NCBI GenBank assembly: GCA_031420415.1
Contig: JANOMT010000030.1
Location: forward strand, 13,970-77,969
Source of the DNA: JANYGA01 sp031420415
Lineage (GTDB): Bacteria > Vulcanimicrobiota > Vulcanimicrobiia > Vulcanimicrobiales > Vulcanimicrobiaceae
DNA length: 64,000 nucleotides
Direction of reading: 5' to 3'
This document shows positions 19,261-27,862 of this stretch, in pieces; positions within the stretch are counted from its first letter, which is position 1, and every line of letters begins with the position of its first letter. The translations under genes and the position numbers were made by a program. The notes below the pieces were generated by a model. The model searched no databases. It was given only the letters and a program-made list of their open reading frames with translations, and had not been told where the DNA came from.

Positions 19261-20266
19261 TTTCTCAATCGCCGTGATCGTCTTCGCAGTTATTTTAGGA
19301 CTGTTGCTCTTTTTCTATTACTTCCCACTCGGGCTCTGGATTCGCACGATTGCTGCGGGCGTGCCGCTTTCGATCACGTCGCTGATCCGCATGCGGCTCA
19401 TCGGCATCCAGCCGGGCGTCATCGTGACCAATCTCGTGCGCGCGCGCAAGGCGGGGTTACCGCTGACCGTCGATCAGATGCAGTCGCACTATCTCGCCGG
19501 CGGCAACGTCGAACAAGTCACGCTCGCGATGATCGCCGCGCAGCGCGCGCAGATTCCGCTGGAATGGCAGCGCGCCTCGGCGATCGATCTCGCGGGCCGC
19601 AACGTCCTCGAAGCCCTCCAGCAGTCGGTCAATCCGCGCGTTATCGAAACGCCGATCTTTCAAGGTGTCGCGCAAAACGGCATTCAGCTCAACGTCAAAG
19701 CGCGTATTACCGTGCGGACGAATCTCGATCGCTACGTCGGCGGGGCAGGCGAACCGACGATCGTCGCGCGCGTTGGCGAGGGCGTGGTGAGTGCCGTCGG
19801 CGCCGCGCAAGACCATAAAGAAGTCTTGGAATATCCCGATCGTATTTCGAAGGCCGTACTCGCGAAGGGTCTCGATGCCGGAACGGCGTTTGAGATCGTC
19901 TCGATCGACATCGCCGATGTCGACGTCGGCAAAAATATCGGCGCGGAATTGCAGACGTCGCAGGCCGAAGCCGATCGTAAGATCGCCCAGGCCAAAGCTG
20001 CGGAACGCCAGTATAGCGCGCTCGCAGCCGAGCAAGAGCAGAAGGCGTTCACGCAACAGATGCGCGCGAAAGTCGTGGAAGCCGAAGCGCAGATCCCGCA
20101 GGCGATCGCCGAGGCATTTCGTAACGGCAACCTCGGCGTCATGGATTATTACAAGCTCAATAACATCAAAGCCGATACCGAAATGCGCGGCGCGATCGGC
20201 GCGGGCGTCGCGCCACCCGATCCAAACGCCGGCGGCCTCACGTCGCCCAAAGCTCCGGGGCAATAA
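19232..20266 (+). CDS. floA: Flotillin-like protein FloA
   Basis: FloA organises membrane microdomains. The 344-residue product has an N-terminal membrane segment (IVFAVILGLLLFFYYFPLGLWI), a band-7/PHB-type domain (VARVGEGVVSAVG, EIVSIDIADVDVGKNIGAEL) and a charged coiled coil rich in Ala, Glu and Lys at about 245-290. Two tandem ATG codons start it inside the end of nfeD. The nfeD-floA pair is a widespread functional unit. Confidence 0.93.
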   Translation: MMKVSPFVGSFSIAVIVFAVILGLLLFFYYFPLGLWIRTIAAGVPLSITSLIRMRLIGIQPGVIVTNLVRARKAGLPLTVDQMQSHYLAGGNVEQVTLAMIAAQRAQIPLEWQRASAIDLAGRNVLEALQQSVNPRVIETPIFQGVAQNGIQLNVKARITVRTNLDRYVGGAGEPTIVARVGEGVVSAVGAAQDHKEVLEYPDRISKAVLAKGLDAGTAFEIVSIDIADVDVGKNIGAELQTSQAEADRKIAQAKAAERQYSALAAEQEQKAFTQQMRAKVVEAEAQIPQAIAEAFRNGNLGVMDYYKLNNIKADTEMRGAIGAGVAPPDPNAGGLTSPKAPGQ

Positions 20267-20269
20267 CGC

Positions 20270-20686
20270 TTGGACGAACTCTTCGGGTCCATCGCGGACA
20301 CCATTGCGAAAAAGCTTCGCGAGGCGAACATGACGGTCGCCGCGGCCGAACAAGCACAGGCCGAGGCCCAAGGGCGCGCGATGTTGCGCGCAGCGGGTGT
20401 TGCGGTACCGCAGCCGCCGACGGCGCGCGAGATCGCGCGCAACGTGTCGCGCCCAAACGAGCCGATGGGTCGCGTGATTCCATCTGCGAAACGGGTCTTA
20501 GCCCAACCGATCGCACCGCTCGACGATATCTTTCCGACGGCGCTCGATCCGCTACGAGCGACCACACCGAGGCACGCGTCCGTGTCTTTGCTCGCAGCGT
20601 TTTCGGGCGGGACGCCACTCTTGGCCGCAATCGTGTTGAGCGAAGCACTCGCTCCGCCGATCGCGCTGCGGCAGCGCGAGCGATGA
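20270..20686 (+). CDS. Hypothetical protein between floA and phoH
   Basis: I do not recognise this 138-residue protein. Residues 1-45 form an amphipathic helix (DELFGSIADTIAKKLREANM) with an Ala/Gln-rich continuation. The middle is Pro-rich, and a hydrophobic helix (LLAAIVLSEALAPPIAL) lies close to the C terminus. TTG start 3 bases after floA; its stop overlaps the phoH ATG. The place corresponds to small yqfB/yqfC-type genes in Bacillus clusters, though I see no sequence match. Confidence 0.65.
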   Translation: MDELFGSIADTIAKKLREANMTVAAAEQAQAEAQGRAMLRAAGVAVPQPPTAREIARNVSRPNEPMGRVIPSAKRVLAQPIAPLDDIFPTALDPLRATTPRHASVSLLAAFSGGTPLLAAIVLSEALAPPIALRQRER

Positions 20687-21723
20687 AGCGTGCGATACCG
20701 AGCACGAACTACTCGGCGTCGGCTGCGTCATCTTCAGTCGACGATCTCGCCGACGACGTGACGGCCGCGCAAGCGCGAACCGAAGGTACTTTCGAGCTTG
20801 CGGGCGTGCGCGATCCGCTCGTGTTCTGCGGGCATCTCGACGGTAATCTCAGCGCGCTCGAACGCATCGTTTCGGTCGTCATCAATCTCGACGGCGATCG
20901 CCTGCGCCTTTCGGGAAGCGCGACTGCGGTCACGTCCGCAATGTCGATTCTCGAACGGATGCGCGAGGCCGTCAATGGCGGCGCGAGTCTCTCGCCCGAC
21001 GACGTCGTGCTCGCGGCGCGCGAACTCCTCGATGGCAGAACGCCCGTCTCGCATCCGAAAACGCTCTTCACGACGCAGCGTGGCAAAGAGATACGCCCGA
21101 AGACCGCGGGCCAACGCGCGCTCGTCGAAGCGATCGCGCAGCACACGCTGACGTTCGGCATCGGCCCCGCGGGAACGGGGAAGACATTTCTCGCGATGGT
21201 GATGGCCGTGCGCGCGCTACGTGCGCGTGAGATCTCGCGTATCGTCCTGTGTCGCCCAGCCGTCGAAGCGGGCGAGAAGCTCGGGTTCCTACCAGGCGAT
21301 CTCAGGGAGAAGGTCGATCCGTACCTGCGGCCGCTCTACGACGCATTGAACGAGCTGCTCGAAGATGGCACGACGGCGAAATTTCTCGAACGCGGCACGA
21401 TCGAAGTCGCGCCGCTTGCGTACATGCGCGGGCGGACCCTCGCCGATGCATTCGTGATTCTCGACGAAGCGCAAAATGCCACGCGCGACCAACTCAAGAT
21501 GTTCCTCACGCGCATCGGGCAGAATTCGCGCATGGTGGTGACGGGCGACGTCACGCAGGTCGATCTCCCGCGCGGCGTGCGCTCCGGATTGCACGACGTT
21601 CCCGTGCTCTTCGCGGGTATCGAAGATATTTCAGTCGTCAACCTTTCGGGGCTCGATGTCGTACGCCATCCGCTCGTTGGAAAGATCGTCGGCGCGTACG
21701 CGAGCTTCAACGCAAACGCTTGA
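20683..21723 (+). CDS. phoH: PhoH family ATPase
   Basis: A cytoplasmic P-loop ATPase of 346 residues, linked in other bacteria to RNA metabolism. The N-terminal part has a KH-like fold. The Walker A motif is GPAGTGKT near residue 161 and Walker B is VILDEAQN near residue 260, followed by FLTRIGQNSRMVVTGD. The ATG overlaps the previous stop and the TGA overlaps the ybeY TTG. The phoH-ybeY pair is highly conserved. Confidence 0.96.
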   Translation: MKRAIPSTNYSASAASSSVDDLADDVTAAQARTEGTFELAGVRDPLVFCGHLDGNLSALERIVSVVINLDGDRLRLSGSATAVTSAMSILERMREAVNGGASLSPDDVVLAARELLDGRTPVSHPKTLFTTQRGKEIRPKTAGQRALVEAIAQHTLTFGIGPAGTGKTFLAMVMAVRALRAREISRIVLCRPAVEAGEKLGFLPGDLREKVDPYLRPLYDALNELLEDGTTAKFLERGTIEVAPLAYMRGRTLADAFVILDEAQNATRDQLKMFLTRIGQNSRMVVTGDVTQVDLPRGVRSGLHDVPVLFAGIEDISVVNLSGLDVVRHPLVGKIVGAYASFNANA

Positions 21724-22193
21724 TCTATTTTCGCAACTCGACGCGCAGGCATCCGATCGATCGACGCCGCGCGACTCGCGTCGTTCGGGCGTTACTCGGT
21801 GCGACGGGGCGGCCCGATGCCGCCCTCTCGCTCACGTTCGTCGGGGATGCGGCGATGCGGCGTATCAATCGCGAACATCGCGGCAAGGATCGCACGACCG
21901 ACGTCTTGAGTTTTCCGCTCTTCGAACCGTTCGCCGTTCCCAAAATCGCGCGCCCGGGTGAACCCGAAGTATTGATCGGCGATATCGTCATCAGCGTCGA
22001 CGTCGCCGTACGGCAAGCTGCGGCCTACGACGCCTCGCTCGATGCAGAAATCGATCGCCTCCTCGTGCACGGGATCGCGCACCTTCTCGGCCACGATCAC
22101 GAAGAACCCGCAGAACGCGCGAAGATGTTGCGCGCGGAGAAGAAGCTCGCGGCCGCGATCGGTCTCGATTGGCCGTACGAGCAGGCGCCTTGA
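21720..22193 (+). CDS. ybeY: Endoribonuclease YbeY (rRNA maturation factor)
   Basis: A zinc-dependent single-strand endoribonuclease needed for 16S rRNA 3' maturation and ribosome quality control. The 157-residue product has the metal motif HGIAHLLGHDHE near residue 117 and the family stretch REHRGKDRTTDVLSFPLFE. The start is a TTG that overlaps the phoH stop (TTGA). The N terminus IYFRNSTRR matches family lengths, so no earlier start is needed. Confidence 0.95.
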   Translation: MIYFRNSTRRHPIDRRRATRVVRALLGATGRPDAALSLTFVGDAAMRRINREHRGKDRTTDVLSFPLFEPFAVPKIARPGEPEVLIGDIVISVDVAVRQAAAYDASLDAEIDRLLVHGIAHLLGHDHEEPAERAKMLRAEKKLAAAIGLDWPYEQAP

Positions 22194-22759
22194 AGCGGAG
22201 GGCACACGTCGCTCCGAAGCTCGCGCGGATCACGACACAACTCGTGGACCGGCATACGATCGAGTTCGGGCCCGGCAAGCATCTCGATGCGCCGAGCGCT
22301 CGGTTTTGGCGCGATCTTCAGGTTGCGTTTCTCGTCGATCGCTTCGGCTCGAACGCGCTGGTCGTGTTCGCGGATTGGGAGCGCGTCCGTGTGTGGCCGG
22401 TTCGCGCGGATCCACACTTCGGTGAAGTGTGGAGCGAGACGCTCGACGGCCGCGATGTCCGCGTCGCGCGCCACCGCCGCGCGAGCCGAACTTTTTTCGA
22501 GAAACTCGTCGATAGCGCGGGCTATCGTGCCGACGGCGCGTGCGTGATCGATGGCGCGATCGATGACGATTTCGCGAATCCGGCCCGTCAGTGGTTGGAC
22601 TCGACGCAAACCGCTGAAAACAACCTCGTCGCGCGGCGCGACGCCGTCTATCCGGTAACGAGCGCGATGGCACTTCGCTACACGAACGTCTTGCGAAACG
22701 TGAGCGATCTGCAAGTCGATGTCGATCGCGTTCTCGCGCGCGTCGGCAAGGGTTCCTGA
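22190..22759 (+). CDS. Hypothetical protein between ybeY and dgkA
   Basis: I do not recognise this 189-residue soluble protein. It contains an Arg/Lys-rich start, a hydrophobic strand region (LQVAFLVDRFGSNALVVFADWERVRVW) and a C-terminal part rich in Asp and Arg (LQVDVDRVLARVGKGS). TTG start overlapping the ybeY stop (TTGA), so it belongs to the phoH-ybeY transcript. In Bacillus no such gene lies here. Confidence 0.65.
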   Translation: MKRRAHVAPKLARITTQLVDRHTIEFGPGKHLDAPSARFWRDLQVAFLVDRFGSNALVVFADWERVRVWPVRADPHFGEVWSETLDGRDVRVARHRRASRTFFEKLVDSAGYRADGACVIDGAIDDDFANPARQWLDSTQTAENNLVARRDAVYPVTSAMALRYTNVLRNVSDLQVDVDRVLARVGKGS

Positions 22760-22777
22760 CGACGCGCGACACAACGC

Positions 22778-23524
22778 ATGTTTATGCAGCCCGTGCGCTT
22801 GCCGCCTAGCGCCAAGCGGGTCCAAGACAACCGCCTTTGGGCCGCTTTCGATTACGCCTTCTCGGGCATCTTGTACGCCACGCGGACGCAGCGCAATATG
22901 CGCATTCATCTCGTTGCGGCATCGCTCGCGATCGTGGCGACGCTTTATTTGCGGCTCGATCGCGCTTACGTCGCTCTGGTCGTGCTCTGCATCGCGCTCG
23001 TGATCGCGCTCGAACTCGTCAACACCGCAATCGAAGCGGTCGTCGATCTGATGACCGTCGCTCACCATCCGCTCGCAAAAATCGCCAAAGACGCAGCCGC
23101 AGGAGCGGTGCTCGTGGTCTCGATGGCCTCCGTGATCGTCGGTTACCTCGCATTTTACGAAGGCGTGACGGCATCGGGGGCCAAGGTCTCGGCGGCCGTG
23201 GCGGGTATTCCGCGCAATTACGTCTTCGTCACGCTCGTCGTCGTAGGGGTCGTGACGATCTTCCTCAAGGCCTTTTCCGGCAAGCACGGCTCGCCATTGC
23301 AGGGCGGCGCCATTTCCGGGCATGCCGCGCTCGCTTTTGCGGGTGCCACGATCATCTCGTTCCTCGCAGGGACCCTCGTCGTCGCGCTCCTCGCGTTCTT
23401 TCTCGCGTTTCTCGTGAGTCAGAGCCGAGTCGAAGGCGGGATCCATAGCTACGGCGAGGTCGTGTTCGGAGCGGTCGTCGGAACGGGGGTCAGCGCCGCG
23501 CTGTTCCTCGTGGTCCGGGTCTGA
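22778..23524 (+). CDS. dgkA: Diacylglycerol/undecaprenol kinase fused to PAP2-like phosphatase domain
   Basis: A membrane lipid enzyme of 248 residues. Residues 20-125 are a DagK-type kinase with ELVNTAIEAVVDL (79-91) and KDAAAGAVL (104-112), the catalytic and metal region. Residues 140-248 carry a PAP2-type domain: SGH at 180-182 and SRVEGGIHSYGE at 216-227, giving the SRx5Hx3 pattern but with Glu in place of Asp. The first PAP2 motif (Kx6RP) is degenerate. In total six to seven membrane helices are likely. It lies between ybeY and cdd as dgkA does in Bacillus. The likely substrate is undecaprenol or its phosphate. Confidence 0.88.
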   Translation: MFMQPVRLPPSAKRVQDNRLWAAFDYAFSGILYATRTQRNMRIHLVAASLAIVATLYLRLDRAYVALVVLCIALVIALELVNTAIEAVVDLMTVAHHPLAKIAKDAAAGAVLVVSMASVIVGYLAFYEGVTASGAKVSAAVAGIPRNYVFVTLVVVGVVTIFLKAFSGKHGSPLQGGAISGHAALAFAGATIISFLAGTLVVALLAFFLAFLVSQSRVEGGIHSYGEVVFGAVVGTGVSAALFLVVRV

Positions 23525-23562
23525 GCGCTGTGCGAACCTTGCCGAAGGCTCGTTGCGCGCTA

Positions 23563-23571
23563 TGGTATACT
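23563..23571 (+). promoter_or_regulatory. Extended -10 promoter before CNNM/HlyC gene
   Basis: TG-G-TATACT is an extended -10 element with no good -35 at the right spacing. Transcription from about 23578 would give a leader of about 44 bases before the ATG at 23622; the leader has no obvious ribosome-binding site. Confidence 0.55.
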
Positions 23572-23621
23572 GGCGACAATTTGGATAACGACCCTCTACC
23601 GGCCCCACAGCCTACCCGCCG

Positions 23622-24956
23622 ATGACGGCTGAATCGTGGAGTCAGCACTGGCCCGAAATCGGTGCGTTGCTGATCCTTATCGCAGGGTCGGCCTTCTTTT
23701 CAGGCTCTGAAGCGGCGCTGATTTCGCTTTCGCGTCTTCGCGCGCGTGGGATGAAAGAGCGCGGCATCAAGGGTAGCGATGCCGTCTTACGACTGATGGA
23801 TGATCGCAATCGCTTCCTCACGTCGATTCTCATCGGCAATACGATCGTGCTCTTGGCCTCGGACTCACTCGCCACGCTCGTCTTCATCCACGTGGGCGTG
23901 CCCAATGCCGCGCTCTGGTCGACGATCGTGATGACGGTGCTCTTGCTCGCGTTCGGGGAGATCATCCCGAAGACGATTGCGGTCGCTAATAACGAGCGCT
24001 GGGCCGTGCGTCTGGCGCCGATTCTCGAGCGCGTCGCGTGGATCATGACGCCGATCAACGCGGCATTTTTGTTCTTTACCAATTTCGTCGTCCGGCTCTT
24101 CGGCGTGTCTCCCGTCGCCTACGGCCCGTTCGTGACCGAAGACGATATTCGCAACATCGTCAACGTCGGCGTCGAACAAAAAGTCATCGAAGCCGAAGAG
24201 CGCGAGATGATCCATTCGATCATCCAGTTCGGCGATACGATCGTGCGCGAAGTGATGCGGCCCCGTCCCGATATGGTCGCCGTCGACGTCACCGCCTCCG
24301 CGCGGCGTGCGCTCGATCTCGTGATCGCCGAAGGCTATTCGAAGCTTCCGGTTTTCGAAGAGACGATCGATAACGTCATCGGCGTCGTGCACGATCGCGA
24401 ACTGCTGATCTCGCTCTCGAATGCGACGCTCGCCCAGACGCCGATTCGCGCGCTCATGCGTACGATCACGCTCGTTCCCGAAACCAAGCGCGTCTCGGAG
24501 TTGCTGCGCGAAATGCAACGCGGCAAATTTTCACTCGCGATCGTCGTCGACGAATACGGCGGGACCGCAGGCCTCGTGACGATGGAAGATCTTCTCGAAG
24601 AGATCGTCGGCGAGATTCGCGACGAACACGACGAAGGCGAAGAAGAAGCGATCCGCTTCGTGAGCGCGGACGAAGCGCTCGTCGATGCGGGTACGAATAT
24701 CGAGGACGTCAACGCGCGCCTTGGCCTGCACCTGCCGCACGAGGATTTCGAGACGATCGGCGGCCTCACGGTCGGGCTCTTCGGCCATCTCCCACAGGAA
24801 GGCGAAGAGATCGAGGCGAGCCAGGACGTTCGGCTACGAATCGAACGCACGCGCGGGCGACGTATCCTTACCGTCCGCGTCTTCAAAAATGGCATCCATC
24901 ACGGCGAAGATGGCTCGATCGAGAAGCAGGCCGCTTTCGACGCCGAACGTGTCTAG
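23622..24956 (+). CDS. CNNM/HlyC-CorC family membrane protein with CBS domains
   Basis: A 444-residue inner-membrane protein of the CNNM/CorC family, implicated in magnesium or cobalt efflux. The order is a DUF21/CNNM membrane domain (residues 1-180, three to four helices, with SGSEAALISLSRLRARGM), two CBS repeats (about 205-330, MRPRPDMVAVDV and YGGTAGLVTMEDLLEEIVGEI) and a C-terminal CorC_HlyC domain (about 350-430, LGLHLPHEDFETIGGL). The old name hemolysin C is misleading. It has its own promoter and is followed by cdd after 1 base. In Bacillus this stretch holds era instead. Confidence 0.93.
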   Translation: MTAESWSQHWPEIGALLILIAGSAFFSGSEAALISLSRLRARGMKERGIKGSDAVLRLMDDRNRFLTSILIGNTIVLLASDSLATLVFIHVGVPNAALWSTIVMTVLLLAFGEIIPKTIAVANNERWAVRLAPILERVAWIMTPINAAFLFFTNFVVRLFGVSPVAYGPFVTEDDIRNIVNVGVEQKVIEAEEREMIHSIIQFGDTIVREVMRPRPDMVAVDVTASARRALDLVIAEGYSKLPVFEETIDNVIGVVHDRELLISLSNATLAQTPIRALMRTITLVPETKRVSELLREMQRGKFSLAIVVDEYGGTAGLVTMEDLLEEIVGEIRDEHDEGEEEAIRFVSADEALVDAGTNIEDVNARLGLHLPHEDFETIGGLTVGLFGHLPQEGEEIEASQDVRLRIERTRGRRILTVRVFKNGIHHGEDGSIEKQAAFDAERV

Positions 24957-24957
24957 C

Positions 24958-25353
24958 ATGACTTCTATGCCGACCGGCGACACCGCTCTCATCGCTGCCG
25001 CGCGTGCGGTTCGCGAACACGCCTACGCGCCGTATTCGGCGTTTGCGGTCGGCGCGGCGCTCGCGTGCGACGACGGGACGATCGTGGCGGCGTGCAACGT
25101 CGAAAACGCATCGTACGGCCTCTCGATGTGCGCCGAGCGCGCGGCGGTCTTCGCGGCGATCGCGGGCGGACATCGGCGGTTCACGGCGATCGCCATCGTG
25201 GGCCCCGATCGCGAGACGACCTCGCCGTGCGGGGCGTGTCGGCAAGTGCTCGCCGAATACGGTACGACGACGCGCGTGCTCTACGCGATTCCCGAAGGGT
25301 TCGAAGAGACGACGATCGGAGCGCTGCTGCCGGAAGGCTTCGTGCTGCCGTGA
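24958..25353 (+). CDS. cdd: Cytidine deaminase
   Basis: A zinc-dependent cytidine/deoxycytidine deaminase of 131 residues in the pyrimidine salvage pathway. The catalytic CAE motif is in YGLSMCAERAAVFAA and the second zinc pair in PCGACRQVLAE. The length fits the short homotetrameric class. The ATG stands 1 bp after the previous stop; a second in-frame ATG at 24967 is possible. recO follows after 7 bases, as in Bacillus clusters. Confidence 0.95.
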   Translation: MTSMPTGDTALIAAARAVREHAYAPYSAFAVGAALACDDGTIVAACNVENASYGLSMCAERAAVFAAIAGGHRRFTAIAIVGPDRETTSPCGACRQVLAEYGTTTRVLYAIPEGFEETTIGALLPEGFVLP

Positions 25354-25360
25354 CGCGCCC

Positions 25361-26125
25361 GTGAGCACGCCGCAACGGTCGTACAAAACGGCCGGTATCG
25401 TCTTACGCGCGCGTAATCTGGGCGAAGCGGATAAAATCTTCACCATTTTTACCCTCGAAAGCGGCAAGGTCGACGCCGTCGGGAAGGGTGTGCGACGGCC
25501 GAAGAGTCTCCTTGCGGGGCGACTCGAGTTCGTGACCGAGGTGTCGCTCTCGTTGCATCGCGGGCGCAGTCTCGACGTTATTACGAGCGCGGAGATTCTA
25601 GTCGAACATTGGCGCGCGATCGTCGAGCCCGACGCGTTCGCGACCGCACACGTGATCGTCGAACTCATCGATGCATTCTCCGAACGCGAGTACGCGATGC
25701 CCGACGTCTACGCGCTCTTACGCGGGGTGTTACGAGCGCTCTCGACGTCGACGGATCCCGCGGCACTTGTGCCGCGCTTCCAGCTGCGTCTGCTCGGAAC
25801 ACTTGGCTACGCGCCGGAATCCGACGCGTGCGTGCGTTGCAACGAGGCCTTTGGCGATCGTGCCGCGTGGGCGGATCTCGAAGCGGGCGGGCTCGCTTGC
25901 GAACGCTGTCGTCCGCATCGCGCCGATGTGCTCGCGCTCGCGCCGGACGACGTCGCGAATTTTCGTGGCCTCGCGGCATGGGGTGAGAACGCCGTACGGC
26001 CGGCGACGCGTGCGACGATTCCGGCCGCACGCGCCGTCGATGCGTTCGTAACGTGGCAACTCGGCAAGCGCACGAAATCGAGTCGCATACTCGACGAACT
26101 CAGCTATCGCGGGGCGAGCGCGTGA
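25361..26125 (+). CDS. recO: DNA repair protein RecO
   Basis: RecO helps RecR load RecA onto gapped DNA. The 254-residue product has the N-terminal OB-fold (YKTAGIVLRARNLGEADKIFTIFTLESGKVDAVGKGVRR) and a helical C-terminal domain with a CVRC...CERC zinc finger. GTG start. Its stop overlaps the ruvX GTG (GTGA). Confidence 0.94.
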   Translation: MSTPQRSYKTAGIVLRARNLGEADKIFTIFTLESGKVDAVGKGVRRPKSLLAGRLEFVTEVSLSLHRGRSLDVITSAEILVEHWRAIVEPDAFATAHVIVELIDAFSEREYAMPDVYALLRGVLRALSTSTDPAALVPRFQLRLLGTLGYAPESDACVRCNEAFGDRAAWADLEAGGLACERCRPHRADVLALAPDDVANFRGLAAWGENAVRPATRATIPAARAVDAFVTWQLGKRTKSSRILDELSYRGASA

Positions 26126-26547
26126 TCGTCGCTCTCGACGTCGGCGAGCGGCGCATCGGCATCGCGATTAGCGATCCGGGCGAGTCGTATTCGTTGCCGC
26201 TGCGCACGCTGCATCGAACCGAATCGCTCCACGACGATCTCGAAGCGATTCTCACCGTCGCGCGCGAGTATTCGGCCGCGACGATCGTCGTCGGCGATCC
26301 CGTCTCGCTGTCTGGCGAACGTGGGATCGCGGCGCAAAAGATGGACGCCTTCGTCGAGGTGCTCGCGCGCGCGTATGGCGGCACGATCGAACGGGTCGAC
26401 GAACGCATGACGACCGCGCAAGCCACGCGGTCGCTCATCGCTAACGACGTCTCGCGCAAAAATCGCAAACGCGTCGTCGATCAGCTGGCAGCGTCGCTCA
26501 TCCTCGATGCGTATTTGGCGCGCCGTCGCCGTTCGAACGCAACGTAG
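26122..26547 (+). CDS. ruvX: Holliday junction resolvase-like protein / pre-16S rRNA nuclease YqgF
   Basis: A 141-residue RNase H-fold nuclease that trims pre-16S rRNA and is often annotated as a resolvase. The N terminus MIVALDVGERRIGIAISD has the first catalytic Asp (D6). The motif RVDERMTTAQA and the C-terminal VDQLAASLILDAYL supply the remaining acidic residues. GTGA overlap with recO, and mltG starts 1 base after its stop. Confidence 0.95.
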   Translation: MIVALDVGERRIGIAISDPGESYSLPLRTLHRTESLHDDLEAILTVAREYSAATIVVGDPVSLSGERGIAAQKMDAFVEVLARAYGGTIERVDERMTTAQATRSLIANDVSRKNRKRVVDQLAASLILDAYLARRRRSNAT

Positions 26548-26548
26548 G

Positions 26549-27547
26549 GTGCGCGGCCTTTTGCGGACGTTCGGCGTTCTCGTCGGGCTCGCCGTCGTAG
26601 GGGTCGTCGCCGCGGGACTCTGGTTTCGTCACGAAGTGTCGGGCGATCGGTCGTACCCGAGAGCCACGGTTCGCGTCGTCGTGCCGCGCGGCGCGACCGG
26701 ACACGATATCGCACGTCTGCTTGCGAAAAACGGCGTGATCGCATCGCCGCTCACGTTCGAACTGCTCGCACGTCTCCGTCACGAACAATCCGCGATGAAA
26801 GCGGGCGAATTCAGATTCGAACCGCGACGTACGGAGGATGAGGTCTTGCGCGCGATCGTCGACGGGGGCGCGCAAATCGCAGTCTGGGTCACGATTCCCG
26901 AAGGCTTCACGGCAAAGGAGATCGCTCGCGCGCTCGCCGACCGCGGTCTCGGCAGCGAGGCCACGTTCGCATATACCTTCGCGCACGCGTCGCTCGAGGT
27001 ATCCGGGGTACAGACGCCGACGCTCGAGGGCTATCTCTTTCCCGATTCGTACCTCATCCCGATCGGCGCCGATGCGCCGCACGTTGCGACAATCTTCACC
27101 GACGCCTTTCGCGCGAAGCTCCCACGCGACGCGAGCGCGCGCGCCAAAGCACTCGGCCTCACCGTGCCGCAAGTCGTTACGCTGGCGTCACTCGTCGAAC
27201 GCGAAGCGAAGGTCGATTCCGAGCGGCCGCTGATGGCGGGCGTGTATTACAATCGGTTGCGGTTGCACATGCCGCTCGAGGTCGACGCGACGATCGAGTA
27301 CACATTCCCGAAACATAAAACCGCGATCACGTACGCCGATCTCGCGATCGATTCGCCGTATAATACGTACAAATATGCGGGTCTCCCACCGACGCCGATC
27401 GCCAATCCCGGTGCGGCTTCGCTGGAAGCAGCCTTTCATCCCAAGGCGTCGTCGTATCTCTACTACGTGTACGCCGGAAATGGTCGGAGTGCGTTTGCGC
27501 GAACCCTCGCGGAGCACAATGCGAACGTCGCTCGTTATCTTCATTAG
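26549..27547 (+). CDS. mltG: Endolytic murein transglycosylase MltG
   Basis: A membrane-anchored lytic transglycosylase that cuts nascent peptidoglycan and limits strand length. The 332-residue product has one N-terminal membrane helix (TFGVLVGLAVVGVVAAGLWF), a LysM-like region and the YceG domain with the catalytic Glu in LASLVEREA near residue 217, plus NRLRLHMPLEVDATIEY and YNTYKYAGLPPTPIANPG. I use the GTG at 26549, 1 bp after the ruvX stop. Confidence 0.95.
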   Translation: MRGLLRTFGVLVGLAVVGVVAAGLWFRHEVSGDRSYPRATVRVVVPRGATGHDIARLLAKNGVIASPLTFELLARLRHEQSAMKAGEFRFEPRRTEDEVLRAIVDGGAQIAVWVTIPEGFTAKEIARALADRGLGSEATFAYTFAHASLEVSGVQTPTLEGYLFPDSYLIPIGADAPHVATIFTDAFRAKLPRDASARAKALGLTVPQVVTLASLVEREAKVDSERPLMAGVYYNRLRLHMPLEVDATIEYTFPKHKTAITYADLAIDSPYNTYKYAGLPPTPIANPGAASLEAAFHPKASSYLYYVYAGNGRSAFARTLAEHNANVARYLH

Positions 27548-27577
27548 GCGACGAAGCACCTCACGGGGAGACGCACC

Positions 27578-27862
27578 ATCGATAGCCACAATGGCGATCC
27601 CGAGGCCGGCGACGGGAAGCTCCAGCTTCAAGATGTCCTCATCATCGAGACCAACGACGGCAAGAAGCACGAGTACGAAATCATGGCCGTCGTCGAAGAT
27701 GAAGAAGCCGGCTCGAGCTACGGCGTCGCGTATAGCAGTGAAGCCGACGAATTCGTCGTGACCGATGGCAACGGCGATTTGCTCGAAGATGAAGCGCTCG
27801 CGCAAGAGATTCTCGATGACTTCATCGTGTTCGCCGAAGAATCGGCCGCCGAGGAGCGCTGA
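27578..27862 (+). CDS. DUF1292 family protein, apparent ATC start
   Basis: A 94-residue acidic protein of the DUF1292/YrzB type, function unknown. The body reads DVLIIETNDGKKHEYEIMAV, then GSSYGVAYSSEADEF and a C-terminal helix QEILDDFIVFAEES. In Bacillota a DUF1292 gene sits beside ruvX and mltG too. The frame opens just after the mltG TAG and has no ATG, GTG or TTG until the ATG at 27683, which would remove the first half. An ATC at 27578 has GGGGAG seven bases upstream and gives family length, so I take it as start. This is unusual and unproven. Confidence 0.72.
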   Translation: MDSHNGDPEAGDGKLQLQDVLIIETNDGKKHEYEIMAVVEDEEAGSSYGVAYSSEADEFVVTDGNGDLLEDEALAQEILDDFIVFAEESAAEER

